Assembly: GCA_030248135.1 (NCBI GenBank)
Contig: JASANC010000654.1
Coordinates: 1-55,186, forward strand
Reading direction: 5' to 3'
DNA length: 55,186 bases
Source: Theristus sp. LFF4_11
Lineage: Eukaryota; Nematoda; Chromadorea; Monhysterida; Xyalidae
Shown: positions 1-12,200 of the stretch, piece after piece
Position numbering within the stretch: the first letter of the stretch is position 1
Layout: each line of letters starts with the position of its first letter
Translations under genes and position numbers: made by a program
The notes under the pieces: model-generated
Database searches by the model: none
Told to the model about the DNA's origin: nothing
The model's input: only the letters and a program-made list of their open reading frames with translations

Positions 1-3000
1 CGCTTCAACCTCCATGAATGGCGCTTTAGAAAAAACAACGGTGACAGAAATAGAAGATGGAACTGCAATGCACAGCGGGACAACAACACTGATTATTCAG
101 GAGTGGCGTCCAGCCAGAACGAGGTTGACGTGTTGCTGGAGGGCATTGAGCAAGAGCAACAGCAGCAGCAAGTGCAGCAGCACGATAACAACGTTGACTT
201 GATTGATGACGACGACGATGACATCGAGGACGCTGTCGAGGGGAACGAACAGCCCCAGAACAACCAGCAGCAGCAACAGGTTTCGTTGTTTATTCAATGA
301 TTGGAACTGCTTTTGAAAAACGAATTTTTGTAAGCAGATCAGTTGATATTACCATTGGGTTGCTTTTTATCACCGCAAAAACACCGCAGCTTAAAATTTT
401 TTAGTGTTTCGCGTGAAACAAAAAACGTCGGGCATCTTCAATGATGAAACTTTGCGAGAAAAGGTGACAGTTCTGACAGTGACGACGGACCAAATGTTAC
501 TGAACAGTTGTCGCGCGCAACACAGGTGCTCGCTGGTAGAGGCAACAACAACAACAGCAACAATGTTGTGCTCGTTGAGCCTGACGTGGTCGACGCCGAG
601 CCGGACGCTGACGACGACGATGAGTTGATGGACGAGCAGGCGTCGCCGTCGGATGAGGCAGACGATTTAGTGATGCTGCCTGAACAGCAGCAACAGGTGG
701 CCTGCGGTGGCGATCGGGGTGTTTACGTCAATTCGTTTTGTCCGTACACGGCGCTACGCCACCACGGGCTGATTGGGCTGTGTTTCCGAAGTTGTTGTGC
801 AATATCTTCTTTCCTTTGCCCGTACAGTGTGTTATGTTTTTAAATCTGTCACTTTTCATTCGAAGAATACAGAGGTCGCAATGCGAAAGAGGAAAGAATG
901 GGATCGGGAGTTGCACGGCAACATATTTAGCTACAAATAATTGATTGTACCAGACTGAACTTACCCTAACTCAAAGCTTTCGCATGCCCTGTATTCTGCG
1001 GAAAATGGTGACAGGTTAATATGAACAAAAACAAGCAATGATCGGTTGCGTTTTGATGGCAGGCCGACGACGACATCGATCTGCTCGGTCAACAGCAGTA
1101 CCAAGAGGACCAAATCCCCAGTGGTTGGTGCTGCCTGCAAACTTACGTTTTTTGTATTATCCAATCAATCAACAATCACAAAAGCAACCGACCGACTGTG
1201 TGTTTTCTGTTCTTGTTCTGCAGATCTACACTTTGACAGTTTCGCGGCCGGTGCAGTACACCACGAACACCACCACCAGTATCGTCTGATGCACCAGTCG
1301 CCTGATACTCTGATGCTCGCCGCAGCCGCAGTGCAGCACGGCCAGCACGTGAGCGCCGGTGAGAACGCTGCGGGCGACTCGGAGGTGCCGAGTGTGCCGC
1401 CGACGCTCTCCGTCTCGTCGGCCGCATCCGCTGCATCTGCCGCATTAGCGAGGTCCGCCATGTTCGGTTCGGTTTTATTCGGCACGTTTTCAGAAATGTT
1501 CAAGAAGCACTAGCACTGTGGAATTGCAGAAAAAATTCCGACCTCACCTAAACCACCTAACCTGTTTTTATGACTTGGCCTTTGAACGTTTGAACTGATT
1601 ACTTGGCAGTCAGTTTGGTTAATTGGTTAATTCGTGTTGCACATTTCTTTCCACAAACCTGTCAGTGGCGTTGTGTTGTGTTCAGTGTTCCGCAAAGCAC
1701 CGTGGCTGAGATGGGTTACGACTTGCATCAACTTAGCCAGCACCAATACCACCATCGCCAGCAGCAACTCGCTTTCACGTCGAATCAACCACCGGAGCTG
1801 GTTGTCGGTGAGTGATTTGGTTGTTCGACCAACAAACTCACTCTCCCCACCCCTCCCCTGTGCCAGACAGGCTCCGCCTCCACTCCACGGCATTGCCTGC
1901 ACTTCAGGCCTGCATCACCACTAGGGGTGGGTCGGTATAAAAAACGGTTTTTTTCGGTATAAAAAACGGTATAAAAAACGGTTTTTTATACCAGCGCCAA
2001 AAAATGGCCAAAATAAATTACCGATATTTTACCGCGTAAATTTTGGTTTTTTTCCGGTTTTTTATACCGCCGAAGGACCCAAATTTCAATTTTTGAAATC
2101 ACTCAAAATGCACTGTATTCCGCATATCCATTTCAATTTTCATTTTAGTCAGAATATTATCTAAAAATGCGGGAGACGCATATAAAAGAAGGAATATGGC
2201 TTTGTGTAAGCAGTGAGAGACTTGGCTCGACAACTCTTTTCAAGTCTCTGATGTGGTACACACGGATACAAGTACATAAGAGCCATATTTTTGCGCCGTT
2301 TATTCACTATTTCGGTTGCACATGTACTTTGTAGACAATTAAAACTTCAACATTTGCGGTATTTCGGGCATTTAGCGACCACTAAAACCACTAAAATAAC
2401 GATCAGACTTCAGATCGCTGATACTGGTTTGCCCAGGACAAAGTGTATCGCAGAGGCATTAGGGAACGCAAGGTCTCCTTCTGTGGCAAAGGCAACGACT
2501 CACGGGACAGACAGTTTATCCTGCCACTAGAGTTTGGTAAAAAGGCTGAAAATCAACGGAAGACAACACCTTTTTGTCACTGATGCTGGTGTGTACACAG
2601 GGATGCGTACGTTAGCAACAATAAAACCACATGAAACAATGTTTTGCAGTCTCTGATTTTTCTGTTTTTGCACAGAATTTACAGATTCTTGATTTACAGA
2701 AGTTCTGCACAGAATTTGCCACCCTCGTGGCCTGGTGGTAGTGTGTTAGACTACAGTCTGTGCGCTCGGGGGATCGAACCCCGCCGAGGGGTGTATAGGC
2801 ACTTAATGACAGAGAAAACTCGATGGGCGCCCTACTCAATGGCGTTCTGTACGCTTCTCTGGGTTAGCCCTGGCTAAAAACATCGCCTAAAAATCACAAC
2901 AACAACAACAACAGAATTTCGCACATGATGTGATTTCGGACTAAACTGGAAAGGACAGTTAAAAAATAATTTTAAAACTGTTTTACACTTTTCAGTAAAA

Positions 3001-5857
3001 CAAACGCGGCGCAAAAATATAGCTTTTATGTACTTGTATCCGTGTGTACCACATCAGAGACTTGAAAAGAGTTGTCGAGCCAAGTCTCTCACTGCTTACA
3101 CAAAGCCATATTCCTTCTTTTATATGCGTCTCCCGCATTTTTAGATATATTTATTCAGTCAAATTTCCTGAAATTTTGTGTCTTTGAACTCGGAAATTGC
3201 TCAAAGTTTTGTTGGTGATGTCGTCGTGCTGTTGTACTGGTGATAGTGACCCGAATCTCCATCTGATTTTTTGCTCTTTCAATTTTGTTCTTGGTTCACT
3301 TCTTTCGTCTGTGCGGGTTCGTGATTCTTTTTGTCTTTCGGTGATATTTTATTTAGAAACGCGGTGAAATTGTTGTGCAGTTACATATCTCTCGATCGTG
3401 TCAGTTCAATTGATTTGCATGTATCACATTCCTTGCTGTTTCAAATATCAATCTGTCTTGCGTTAGTTTTTTTTGTTTTAAACTCGCATCTGATAATTTT
3501 TCTGATGCTGCATTCTCTCTAAGCGCCACCGATACAAATAAAATCAAGATTGGAATACGTTTCCATTGAAACACATACAGTTTCTGGCTAGAATTGTGGT
3601 CTTTTACTCATTATTCAGCGGTTTGCGTAAAATCAGAGTACCAGAAATTGTCGCAATCACAAGATTCTTCAAATACTGGGTCGGTAAAAAAACCGGGTAT
3701 AAAGAACCGGACGCGGTATAAAAAACCGTTTTATATACATGGATTTGAAAAAAACCGTTTTTTACCACCCCTAATCACCACCAACCATTCAGCTGATTGC
3801 CTATAACTTGGAGATCCACTCACTGTACATTGGCGGCAGTTTCACTGGTTCACATACGCAGGCGACCCTGTTATTGATTGACGCCGTAAGCCCCAGTTCG
3901 GTTTCGCACTCTGCATTCCAGACGGCGACAGCAACGAGGCGACGAGCAGCACCGGTGTACCACCACCACCGCCGCCACGAGGTGTACCACCGCAGTTGTC
4001 AACTGTCGGCGTTGTTCCCATATCCGCTGGCGGTGTCCTCGTCGTGCCGGCCACCGGTGCCGCCGGCTCAAGCAGCAGCGCATTCGCGCATCAAGATGAC
4101 GAACCGCCCATGGTTCCTTTCTCAGACTGACTGCGCATTTTTAAATTCAAAATTTAAATTTTTTCTTTAACTCAAAAGTTCATTGCTTGTGATGTACTAA
4201 CTAGCTGTGGTCTATTTCTTTATCATATGTAATTAGCTGATTGGTTGGATGACCATGATTATCGGCACGCATTCTCTACCGTAAAATAAAGGACGCTGTT
4301 TGCGGTTTCGTCAGGTAAACGCATACCGCGGTGCGCCCTTGGCTCGTCACTGCGACGGGCACCAGACGGAACTGGTGACAAGACTCCGTGTCCGCCTGCA
4401 CAGAATGCATGCATCACGTGCTCATCAACCAATCAGCTAACTAGAGAAATAAACTGTATTCACTAATCAGTGCACATTTTTCCGGTTCGATTTCGTGAAT
4501 TTTTTTTGAACTGGTGAAAGGGTGTTTTTAGGTTGGTCATCGTCAGCAACAACAGTCTGGTTTTGTGCAGCAAGGCTACGGGCATGGTGAACCGGAAGTG
4601 GTGCTGGATGAAGAGGATGACGAGGACGACTCACAGCAGGAGGACGATGACGCACGGGCTGCAGGCGAAGAGCAACCGGACACTGACGAGGGAGGCAACA
4701 GCGACGAAAGCGCCGGTAAACGCCTGTTCATACTGACGTAGGCAGACGTACGTCACGGACACATGGGGACGGCTGCTTGAACGGTAGTAGTATGCTGAAA
4801 TGCGAGACCAGACGTGACGTGACGTTTGCTTTTACGTCTGCACGGACGTCAGTATGCTGAAATATGAGACCTAGCGTGACATGACGTGCCGTGCCGTGTA
4901 CCTATTATATTACCCAGTACACACACGTCAATATTAACGGGCTTCAACGCCGCTCAATGTGCCACACTATGCGTTTCCGAACTCGAATGTTTGCCTTTTT
5001 AACTCGACGATTATCGACGTCACATGATTTTGTCTTTTTTCTTCCCAGACGACGACAACGACGACGGGAGTGTGGACAGCGGTGCCAGCGCCGAAGAGCA
5101 AAAGATGCGCAAGGCGTTGTTGGAAAGATACGGCAAACAGTGTGTTTGTTTAGTTCGCGCATGAACTTGTGATCACCGGCTTTTACTTCTTTGTCAAGTT
5201 TCTAATGAGTTGAATTTGTTTCTGTGAATTGCGTTGCGTTTTCTTAAAGGCAAGATGACGGCCAGCAAACGTCGAGCAGCAAGAGCGCTGCGGCAGCCGG
5301 CGCATCCAGCAGCGCTGTCGCCTCCTCGTCCGGTCACGTTGCACCGGCGACCTCGTCCACTTCAGTCGGATCACGCGGTGAATTGTGGTTTGCATTTTGC
5401 TTGCAGTTGTATAACGCCGTTTCGTTTTTGTTCCGCCTTATGGACTGGAAAGTTGTATTTCCTGGATCTGGCGCGGAATGGTTTCCCAAATCTGTGGATA
5501 CTTTGGCGAACTGGCCGATTGGCCACATTGCCGTGATCGCAGCCACTTGGCGTTCTCCCTCGGTTTGCGTTCTGAAATTTTGAAGAACGGAATGTTTTAG
5601 TCCGATTCTGATACACTGAACGGCCTTGTGATCGTCTAGTGATTCGCCTGGTGAAAGTGAGCGACTCGGCGAGTGACACGAGCACTGCTGACGCACGTCA
5701 ACGTCAACAACACCAACGTGCCATGGCCGCCTCGTCCAGTGGCCAAGGAGGCGGGCGTACGCGGCGTAACGCTCGCAAGAGCCTGCCGTCGCCACGAGGA
5801 GGCAGAGCTCGTCGCGATCACGCCAGCACACGTTTCATCACTTTCACACAGAATTAA
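1..5857 (+). CDS. acidic, Gln-rich low-complexity protein (5' end outside window)
   Basis: I recognise no domain. The frame is open from base 1, so the gene starts upstream. Ten exons keep phase: 1-279, 508-696, 1063-1120 (or 1123), 1224-1452, 1686-1807, 3922-4112, 4532-4715, 5049-5139, 5250-5377, 5640-5857, giving about 562 residues before TAA. Visible composition: repeated Asp/Glu blocks, Gln runs in most exons, a His/Gln-rich stretch in exons 4-5, a Pro run (PPPPPP) in exon 6, a Ser/Ala-rich exon 9, and a basic tail with RTRRNARK. Acidic plus polyQ plus a basic tail suits a nuclear protein, but that is inference. Exon 8 holds the only non-simple stretch (EEQKMRKALLERYG). Exon 1-2 joining is the least certain because it needs the acceptor at 507. 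Intron 5 carries the nested transposons and intron 6 another MITE. An AATAAA follows the stop by about 175 bases. Confidence 0.72.
2160..3146. mobile_element. nested element with ~140 bp inverted repeats
   Basis: Bases 2160-2299 (starting ctaaaaatgcgggagacgc) are repeated in inverse orientation at 3006-3146. The arms match almost base for base and contain an internal hairpin around agacttg/caagtct. It sits wholly inside the 1.85 kb element. The centre has no coding capacity apart from the inserted SINE. Confidence 0.75.
2717..2912 (+). mobile_element. tRNA-derived SINE (family 1)
   Basis: The 5' head at about 2722-2790 looks like a tRNA. Its ends pair (ccctcg with cgagggg), an A-box-like tggcctggtggt is followed by a B-box-like ggatcgaacccc. 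A unique body follows, then an (AAC)n tail at about 2897-2911. The flanks share acagaattt, a probable target duplication. It lies within the nested element. A sister copy is at 48190-48400 on the other strand. Confidence 0.75.
4200..4455. mobile_element. CAGCTGATTG-family MITE copy
   Basis: Bases 4232-4250 read attagctgattggttgg and the inverse ccaaccaatcagct lies near 4429-4440. The core has the family's cagaatgcatgcatcacgtg motif. It lies in intron 6 of the acidic protein gene and is longer than most copies. Confidence 0.7.
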
Positions 5858-6496
5858 CATTTTTTTGTGACTGATTCCGCTTTGTCGTTGTTTATGCTGT
5901 TTGTTCTGTTGCGTTTTTGCCAAATTCATACGTGGTTGCGTCATTTTTATCGTTTTCCAACTATAATTTTGCATGTGCGGTCAATCACAGTGTGCACGTG
6001 TGATTTCGGTTATTCTTACCTGTTCGTACTTGAATAAAATTTGTTTCAATGTGGTGGTTTTCGATGGACAAACTTTGTTGTTGTGACGGCCGGCACATGC
6101 CATGATGGCACGTCGTGTGCCAGTTTGTTTTCTTGGAAGGTGTCATTTTCCAAGAAATGCTGCGACATTGCGAACACGTTTCAGTAGTAAATCGCGTGAC
6201 ACAAAAATAGTAGTTCGTTGTGCGAAAAACCTACACGGCCCCTTCAAAATCAGGTCGGTTATTTATTATTTGTGTTTTTCGAGAAGAAGGAAAGCATCAA
6301 AAAATGCTTATGCACTGTGACAGTGTAAAACAGAGGTAGACCCAAAAAAATGCGCCTGTGTTGCATGTGTCGGATGGCAAGGCAAGGGTAGATCAATAAA
6401 TAGTGCTGGAAAACTTGCAACGTGGCTGTACAAACGAAGTTTCAAGATGATGCAGGTGTGCGCTAGCTACACCATGAATATCAGCAGCGGCAGGCC
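5858..6496. other. convergent intergenic region
   Basis: It separates the ends of the acidic protein gene (+) and the glycosyltransferase gene (-). It holds the AATAAA at 6033 and, on the minus strand, an AATAAA at 6267-6262 that could serve the glycosyltransferase. I see no other gene. Confidence 0.5.
6033..6038 (+). promoter_or_regulatory. poly(A) signal of the acidic protein gene
   Basis: AATAAA 175 bases after the TAA at 5855-5857, on the same strand. Confidence 0.6.
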
Positions 6497-9339
6497 TCAT
6501 TCGCCGAGCGCATTCGCGTGCATGTACGCGCGTATCCACTGTTGCAGCAGCGTGTTGTCCTTCAGATGCGGCGGACTGCCGTTGATGTGGAACTGGCGCG
6601 GTCTGCCCGGGCGTGTCGCGTCGAACGTGGCATTGTTGCGATCACCACGGCACACGTGCATCGAGTGACACATCACCTCCACCAGCACGTAGTCGCACCG
6701 GAACACGCCGCCCAAGTCCAACGCGTTGATGTCGTTCTTGATCTGCGAATAGTGCCAGAACAGCATCTCAGTCTCGTTGATCACCATGTGCAAGTCGGCG
6801 TTGTCGGCCAGATTCTTCGACCACGGATACTTCTCGACCAGTTGACCTGCGTTTTGGTGCACTTCGCATCGTGTGAATTGTTTTGTGGTTGAAAACGTGA
6901 ACATTTGTTGAGTGTGTGCCATTTTCGTTGTCAATAATGTCCTCGATTGTGTGGTCTGGCCGTGCTGGCAGTGTGTAAGGACAAAAAACGGTGTCAGCCA
7001 GGTCGCAGCCTGTCGTTTGAAGAGAAAGTTTCTCTTATTGGCCCAGTGGTTCCTACAACCCAGCCAGCGATACCTCGCGTCTTTCTGGCACCAGTGCGAG
7101 GCTGCCAATTCAGCAAAAAATCCACAAAACCGTGTGTCATCATATGTTGCGCACGAAATCCCCCCCCCCCAAAACCACCGAACCAGCAGTTTCAGCGCCG
7201 TTCAACGGGAAGTACTTGAACGTGGTGTCGTTGGCGACGACGGGCTCAGCGACGATGTTGACGATGTCGCCGGCGACTTCGCCCCAGCCGAGTTTGTAGT
7301 CGCCGTTGCGCAGTTCGTTCATGCGTTTGTCGAGCCGCTGATGCATGATCTGCACCCAGCGAGCGGTGATGCGCGTGTGCGCCCGCCACGGGCCCATGGT
7401 CGACGTGGCGATCGCGACGCCGTACGACGGCCACGTGTGACTGGCGATGTTGTACCTGCGCTCAGTGGCGTTCTCACGTAAACCTTATGCTGGTGCAGTG
7501 CGATTTGAACACTGTCAACTCACAGCTGCTTGTTTTCATTTTGAATAGCTTCAGTTCTTGTTTTGTACAGCTGTGGTCACTGCGTGTTGCAGCCACGCTG
7601 CTGCGCAACGCGATGACAAATTCTTTTTTTTGTGTCCAAATGGTTTAAAACCTGCTAACCACGCTTTTTGGCCGAAATGTTGAGAAAAAATGTCAGTTTT
7701 TTTTGAACATGTGGTTGTTTTCAGACATTTCTCAACAAAACGCCTACAAAAGGCTTTTGAGCGGCTTTTTGTGGAGAAGTTTCTGAAAACAACCACACGT
7801 TCTGAAGAACTACCATTTGTTCTCAACATTTCAGCAAAAACCGTGGTTTCCAGTTTGTCAACATGTCAACGTTTTCTGAGCGTCGTGACACCAATTGGAC
7901 GCAAAAAAAGTTGTTAAAGTTGCGTCGTTGCGTAACACACGCAGCAGCTTCAGCAGTAATAAAAGGAACTGAAGATATTCAAAATGAAAATTAGCAGTGG
8001 TGATTTGACTGTTTTGAAATCGCACAGGACCACAAGAGCCGTTCGTGTCCTTCACACTGGTTGGTTGTTCGTCACTGACTCACGCACATTCACTCACCAC
8101 TCGAGTTTCTGGAATATTGTGTACGCGGATGAGAACGCCACGGTGTCCGCATCCACATAGTAACCGCCGTATTCGTCTGAAAAAGCGTGTATATTCGGTG
8201 CATTGCTGCTTGTGTGTGAAGCTTCGCTTGGCAAACAGCGGTTGCATGTCCATTCTTCTTGTTTTTGTTGCGGCGAAACAGATATTGTCCATTGTGTTGT
8301 GTAGTGCAGTCGAACTCTTAAATTATAGGCAATCAGCTGATTGGTTGGTCATTACGTGCATGACAGACTCCGCCTCCACAGCCATGCCTGCACAGAAAGC
8401 ATGCAATCACGGGATCATCAACCAGTCAGCTGATTGTCTATAAAATAGAGTTCGACTGTGGCGATCAAGGTGTACAACGCAAACGACTAAACGAACACCA
8501 ACTGCCCGCTCCACCCCGGACCGACCGAGTATACGAGCGCGAAAATAGTCGCCCTTGTGATTGCCGGACAGATAGGGAAACGCGGGATGGACGTGCGAGA
8601 GGAACAGCGGCATGTCCTCCTCGTAGACGATCTGCACGTGCACGTGCGGCTGGTTGTGACAGCGGATGGTCGCCAGCGACAGTCGTACGAACGCCGGTAT
8701 CGGCCGTCGGTCGAAGAACACCCAGATGGTCGGGCGTCCGTTGACGGTGCGAATGTGCAGCCGGTCGTGCCAGGCGACGTGCAGCTGCTCGCCCTGCACA
8801 CGCAGCCGGAACTCGTGCTGCCCGGAGCGTCCTGCTGCACCGGTGACCGGCCGACACGGACGCTCCGTGGTGATCGGCGCGTTCGCGGGCGGCTGCTGGA
8901 CGAAAAAATGTCTTCTTGATGTGATCACATTCGGTTCGGTTCGGAAAGCGTCCGATGTGTTTTCCGCAGACAATGTTACAATCTGCTCTGAAGTAAAAAC
9001 GTTTTATGCAGTGCAACTGCCTTGTGTCTCCCCTGACGAGCAAGGGGGCGCCGCGGTATGCGTGCCACCTAGCGAAAGCGACGTTTATGTGATCGATTTA
9101 AAGCGACGAGGGCGCTATTTTTTACTCATATCGATCTTGCCAAACCGAGTGATGCCATGAAAAGCGGTCGGTGGCTTTTGTCAAACGTTGCTCACCTCGA
9201 CGCCACCGGTGCTGCTGAACAGCGCGCTGCGCACGTGTGTTTGACTGCGAAACGCTACTAGCAACAGCAGCACGCACGCGAGCACGCCGATCAGCAGGTA
9301 CTCGCTCTTGCCGCGCGGTATCGACTCTTTCACGTTCAT
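6497..9339 (-). CDS. type II membrane glycosyltransferase, DXD family (GT32/Caps_synth-like)
   Basis: Five exons in consistent phase: 9339-9196, 8895-8535, 8176-8098, 7455-7184, 6846-6497, coding 401 residues. Residues 1-14 are polar/basic and about 15-29 form a signal anchor (LLIGVLACVLLLLVAF), as expected for a Golgi enzyme with a luminal catalytic domain. Family hallmarks are an early IWVFFDRRPIPAFVRL segment, then NHKGDYFRA joined to EYGGYYVDADTV. This matches the H-K-x-D...YGG-x-x-x-D-x-D pattern of sugar-binding DXD transferases, so D177 and D179 are the predicted metal/nucleotide-sugar ligands. The DXD motif lies alone in a 79-base exon. Sugar donor and acceptor cannot be inferred. Intron 2 carries a MITE. 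It is divergently arranged with the hydroxypyruvate isomerase gene. Family assignment rests on motif recognition, not alignment. Confidence 0.8.
8308..8459. mobile_element. CAGCTGATTG-family MITE, best-preserved copy
   Basis: The ends are inverse repeats: cagtcgaactcttaaattat at the left and ataaaatagagttcgactg at the right. The subterminal caatcagctgattggttgg has its inverse at the other side. It lies in intron 2 of the glycosyltransferase gene and is a good reference copy for the family. Confidence 0.8.
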
Positions 9340-10152
9340 GGTGAGCTCATTTGTTCAGTCTGCTCGGAGGAGCGGAGCACGAAGATCTGCAGACACTGCG
9401 TGATACGGCGACCGTGTTATACGTCGCAATGGAATGGAGGAACAATGATTTCGACGGACATTGATTTGCGGCGCGTTTGCACATTGTCTCTGGGTGCCAT
9501 TGTATGCGCTCAAACGCGCGCCTCACCACTAGTTTGTTTGATAAAAGGGCGGAGAGAGATAACAATTAGAAAAAAATGTCAACACAGATTCTTCCATTGT
9601 TATTGTTGTTTTAGTGACACGGCTCTGTCGTTCCGCTCCGCGCTACTACTGTCCAATGTTTTTTTAGACGCATAGTTGTGCGTTGTTACATACTCGATTG
9701 CGGGCAGTTAGAAGCACACGTTAGTATTCCTAAACATTGATAGGCCAATAGTGAACTTACTGTTTGGTACAATAATATTCACTCGATTCAGTTCGATTAG
9801 CTGGGGCTCTTACAAGCGATTTTGCATGTGTGTGTGTGTGTCGTCGCTACAACGTTTAGGTTTGTTGTTATTAACGCTTATCAGTGTGTGTGTGGCCATA
9901 AATAATGCTACAACTGCAGTGATTTGATAAAAAGGGGCACGCTTGTTTCGTCTGTACGTTTTGCTTGGCGCAGCTTTTTGTAGCGGTGAAATTCCACGAA
10001 TAACAGCGATTCCCCTCCCCTCTCTCCTTTCGACGTTCAAGGTGTAACCGCTGTGTTTGCTCTGTTTTCAATTTTGAATAAGTGTGATATTATGACGATA
10101 AAGTAAACATTTCAGGCATCAGTTAACACCACGACCGAGCATAGAAGACGCC
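9340..10152. other. divergent promoter region
   Basis: About 0.8 kb between the start codons of the glycosyltransferase (-) and hydroxypyruvate isomerase (+). It has short TG repeats near 9827-9840 and 9884-9892. I see no coding exon and no clear core promoter motif. Confidence 0.45.
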
Positions 10153-12200
10153 ATGAAGGTGGCCGCAAACTTGACCACAATGTTTCAAGAGGCTGGCGGT
10201 TTGCTGAGTCGGTTTGTTTCACTTTTTGGTTGCTTGTTTTATGGCATCTTGCGTAACGCGTTCGGTCAACATGAGAAGCATCGCAAAATTTGAGGATCAT
10301 AGGAAAAGACAGGGGATTTCATCTCCATGAAGCACTCGGGAAATCAAAAAAACGAGTTCTTTTTGTGTAGATACTGATGCAGATACACCAGCAGAGTCAG
10401 ACAAAAACCCGTGAAGATAAATTTTTAAAAGCAAAAACGCGCCTTTGCAATCAACAACTTTACAATATATCATGCTGTCCACACAGCCGTTTTTACTGGT
10501 CAAAATCAAGCATCAATATCAATGCACGAACATGCTGTGCGTTCATTTCGCGCGTGTACACCAAGTATTCTTGGGCACGCTTGCGTGCACACTCTCCAAA
10601 CGTTGCTTCCTCCAGATACGACGCGGCCGCCTCCGCCGGCTTCCGCTTCGTCGAGTGCGCGTTTCCGTACGCCGAGTCTGCGGACGCCGTTGCGCAGCGA
10701 CTCGAACTGAGCAATCTCCAGCAAGTGTTGATCAACGCTCCACCGGGTGTGTTTGTGTGTGTGTGTGTTTGGAAAGTTACAAAAGGAGTTGACCGTTCTG
10801 CAATAATGGCGATTGGGTAATTGACAGCAGACAGTTGTTGGTGGACAACGTTGGATTTCAGGTTCACCAGAAGAAGGGGGCGGCTTCGGGTTGGCGGCAG
10901 TACCGCGCGCCCAGTCGACGTTCGAGCAAAGCATACGCACTGCAGTCGGTTACGCGAAACGACTGGCGTGTCATCGGTCGGTCTGTGTAGTCTGCTGTTG
11001 AACATCTGCAACGTTGCTGTAATCGGCCTCACTGTGTAGTTGTGGTTTAAAATCTGTGAATTGTTGCTCTCTGTCTAATCTAAACACTTCAACGGCTGAA
11101 TTTGCAACCAGAATTCACGTGATGGCTGGTAAAATGCCGTCTGACGTGCTGCTGATGCAAGCGGAGGCACAGTACCTCAGGAACATTCGATTCGCCGCCG
11201 ATCTCATGGCAAACGTTTGTTTGAAAACACAGTTATTTTCGTAGGTTTGACCATACCCCGTGTGTTTACATTTTGGTTGGTTTCGTCTTCAGTCTTTTTG
11301 AACGCCTCAGCTAATATTTCAGGACGGCATAACGTGCCTGATTGAACCAATCAATCCGTACTCCGTACCAGGGTATTTCTTGAATTCGTACGATCAGGGT
11401 GCGGAGTTTGAATTTTGGCATTTTTGAACGTTGTACTATTTTCTGTTCAACAGCATCCACAAAGCTTGCTTTTGGTTGAGGAAAATACACAACTCGTTTG
11501 TTGCAGCGCTTGGATACATCGAAAAGCTGAGTTTACCTAACCTGAAACTACAAATGGTCCGTTTTTTGTTTGTTAAAAATAAATGTGAAAGTTTGAGCTC
11601 TAGCTGTTTAATAAGAGAAAAAATAGGTGCGTGTTATGTGCAACAAACAGGCGTACCCGTTCCCGTGGATTGAATTTTTTTAATGATTTATTGACGAACA
11701 TTACGTCTACATTTCTTTATTTTCGAGCCATCCCGCCGAGAGTGGAACAGATGAACAATATTGTTTCAGGATATTTTCCACTGTCAACTGTTGCGTGGCG
11801 ATTTGACGCATTCCATTACAAATTTAATGCCGCATATTGGTATGAATAATGGAATGACAAAAAATAATGAAATTTTATTTAATTCTGAAATCTTGAACGG
11901 CATCTGTGAAGTAGTAGTTAGTGACTCCCGCAACTGTGTTTGAACAGCTACATTTCACGAAATGCTTCTTCATGAATGCCGCCTAAACAGTTCTTTTCAA
12001 ACTATGTAGGTCACATTCAAGTGGCGCAGGCACCCGATCGGCATGAACCGAATTCGGCGGGCGAAATTAATTACGGCTATGTGTTCGATTTGCTGGGGAA
12101 GCTTGGATACGACGGATTCATTGGTGCTGAGTACTTGCCGAAGTCATTGACGACGACCGGACTGGACTGGATACAGCAATATGCGCTTGATTTGCATTAA
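10153..12200 (+). CDS. HYI: hydroxypyruvate isomerase
   Basis: Interconverts hydroxypyruvate and tartronate semialdehyde; a TIM-barrel enzyme of the xylose isomerase-like superfamily, probably cytosolic. Eight exons keep phase: 10153-10211, 10616-10746, 10862-10967, 11112-11214, 11323-11398, 11507-11556, 11770-11839, 12010-12200, giving 261 residues (animal homologues about 260-280). The family signature is followed end to end: KVAANLTTMF at the N-terminus, GFRFVECAFPY, QQVLINAPPG, IHVMAGKMP, CLIEPINPYS, LKLQMDIFHCQL, HIQVAQAPDRHEP and YDGFIGAEYLP. The two glutamates expected as the catalytic pair are E141 (IEPIN) and E239 (GAEY). No signal peptide. Introns are short and free of recognised transposons. 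The ATG was chosen because it aligns with the family N-terminus. Confidence 0.95.

Larger units (their letters stand above)
1922..3773. mobile_element. 1.85 kb TIR element with TA target duplication
   Basis: The left end reads TAggggtgggtcggtataa and the right end is its inverse, ttaccaccccTA. Both ends are followed inward by several degenerate copies of a ggtataaaaaacggtttt unit. TA at both outer edges fits a Tc1/mariner-type target duplication. No transposase reading frame is visible, so it is non-autonomous. Confidence 0.75.
1815..3806. mobile_element. copy of the intronic CAGCTGATTG MITE family, interrupted by a larger element
   Basis: The stretch before 1922 (about 1863-1921, with the family's gactccgcctccac-like core) continues after 3773 with accaaccattcagctgattg. 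Together these match the uninterrupted copy at 8308-8459. The TA at 1922 is the break point. The left end is the poorest match, so the outer boundary is approximate. It lies in intron 5 of the acidic protein gene. Confidence 0.6.

Noticed and set aside
97..300. Leucine-rich minus-strand membrane protein
   Set aside because: It is the reverse reading of CAG/CAA repeats in exon 1 of the acidic protein gene.
2722..2790. tRNA gene on the plus strand
   Set aside because: The head is followed by a SINE body and (AAC)n tail, the anticodon arm is irregular, and a sister copy with the same body exists at 48190-48400.
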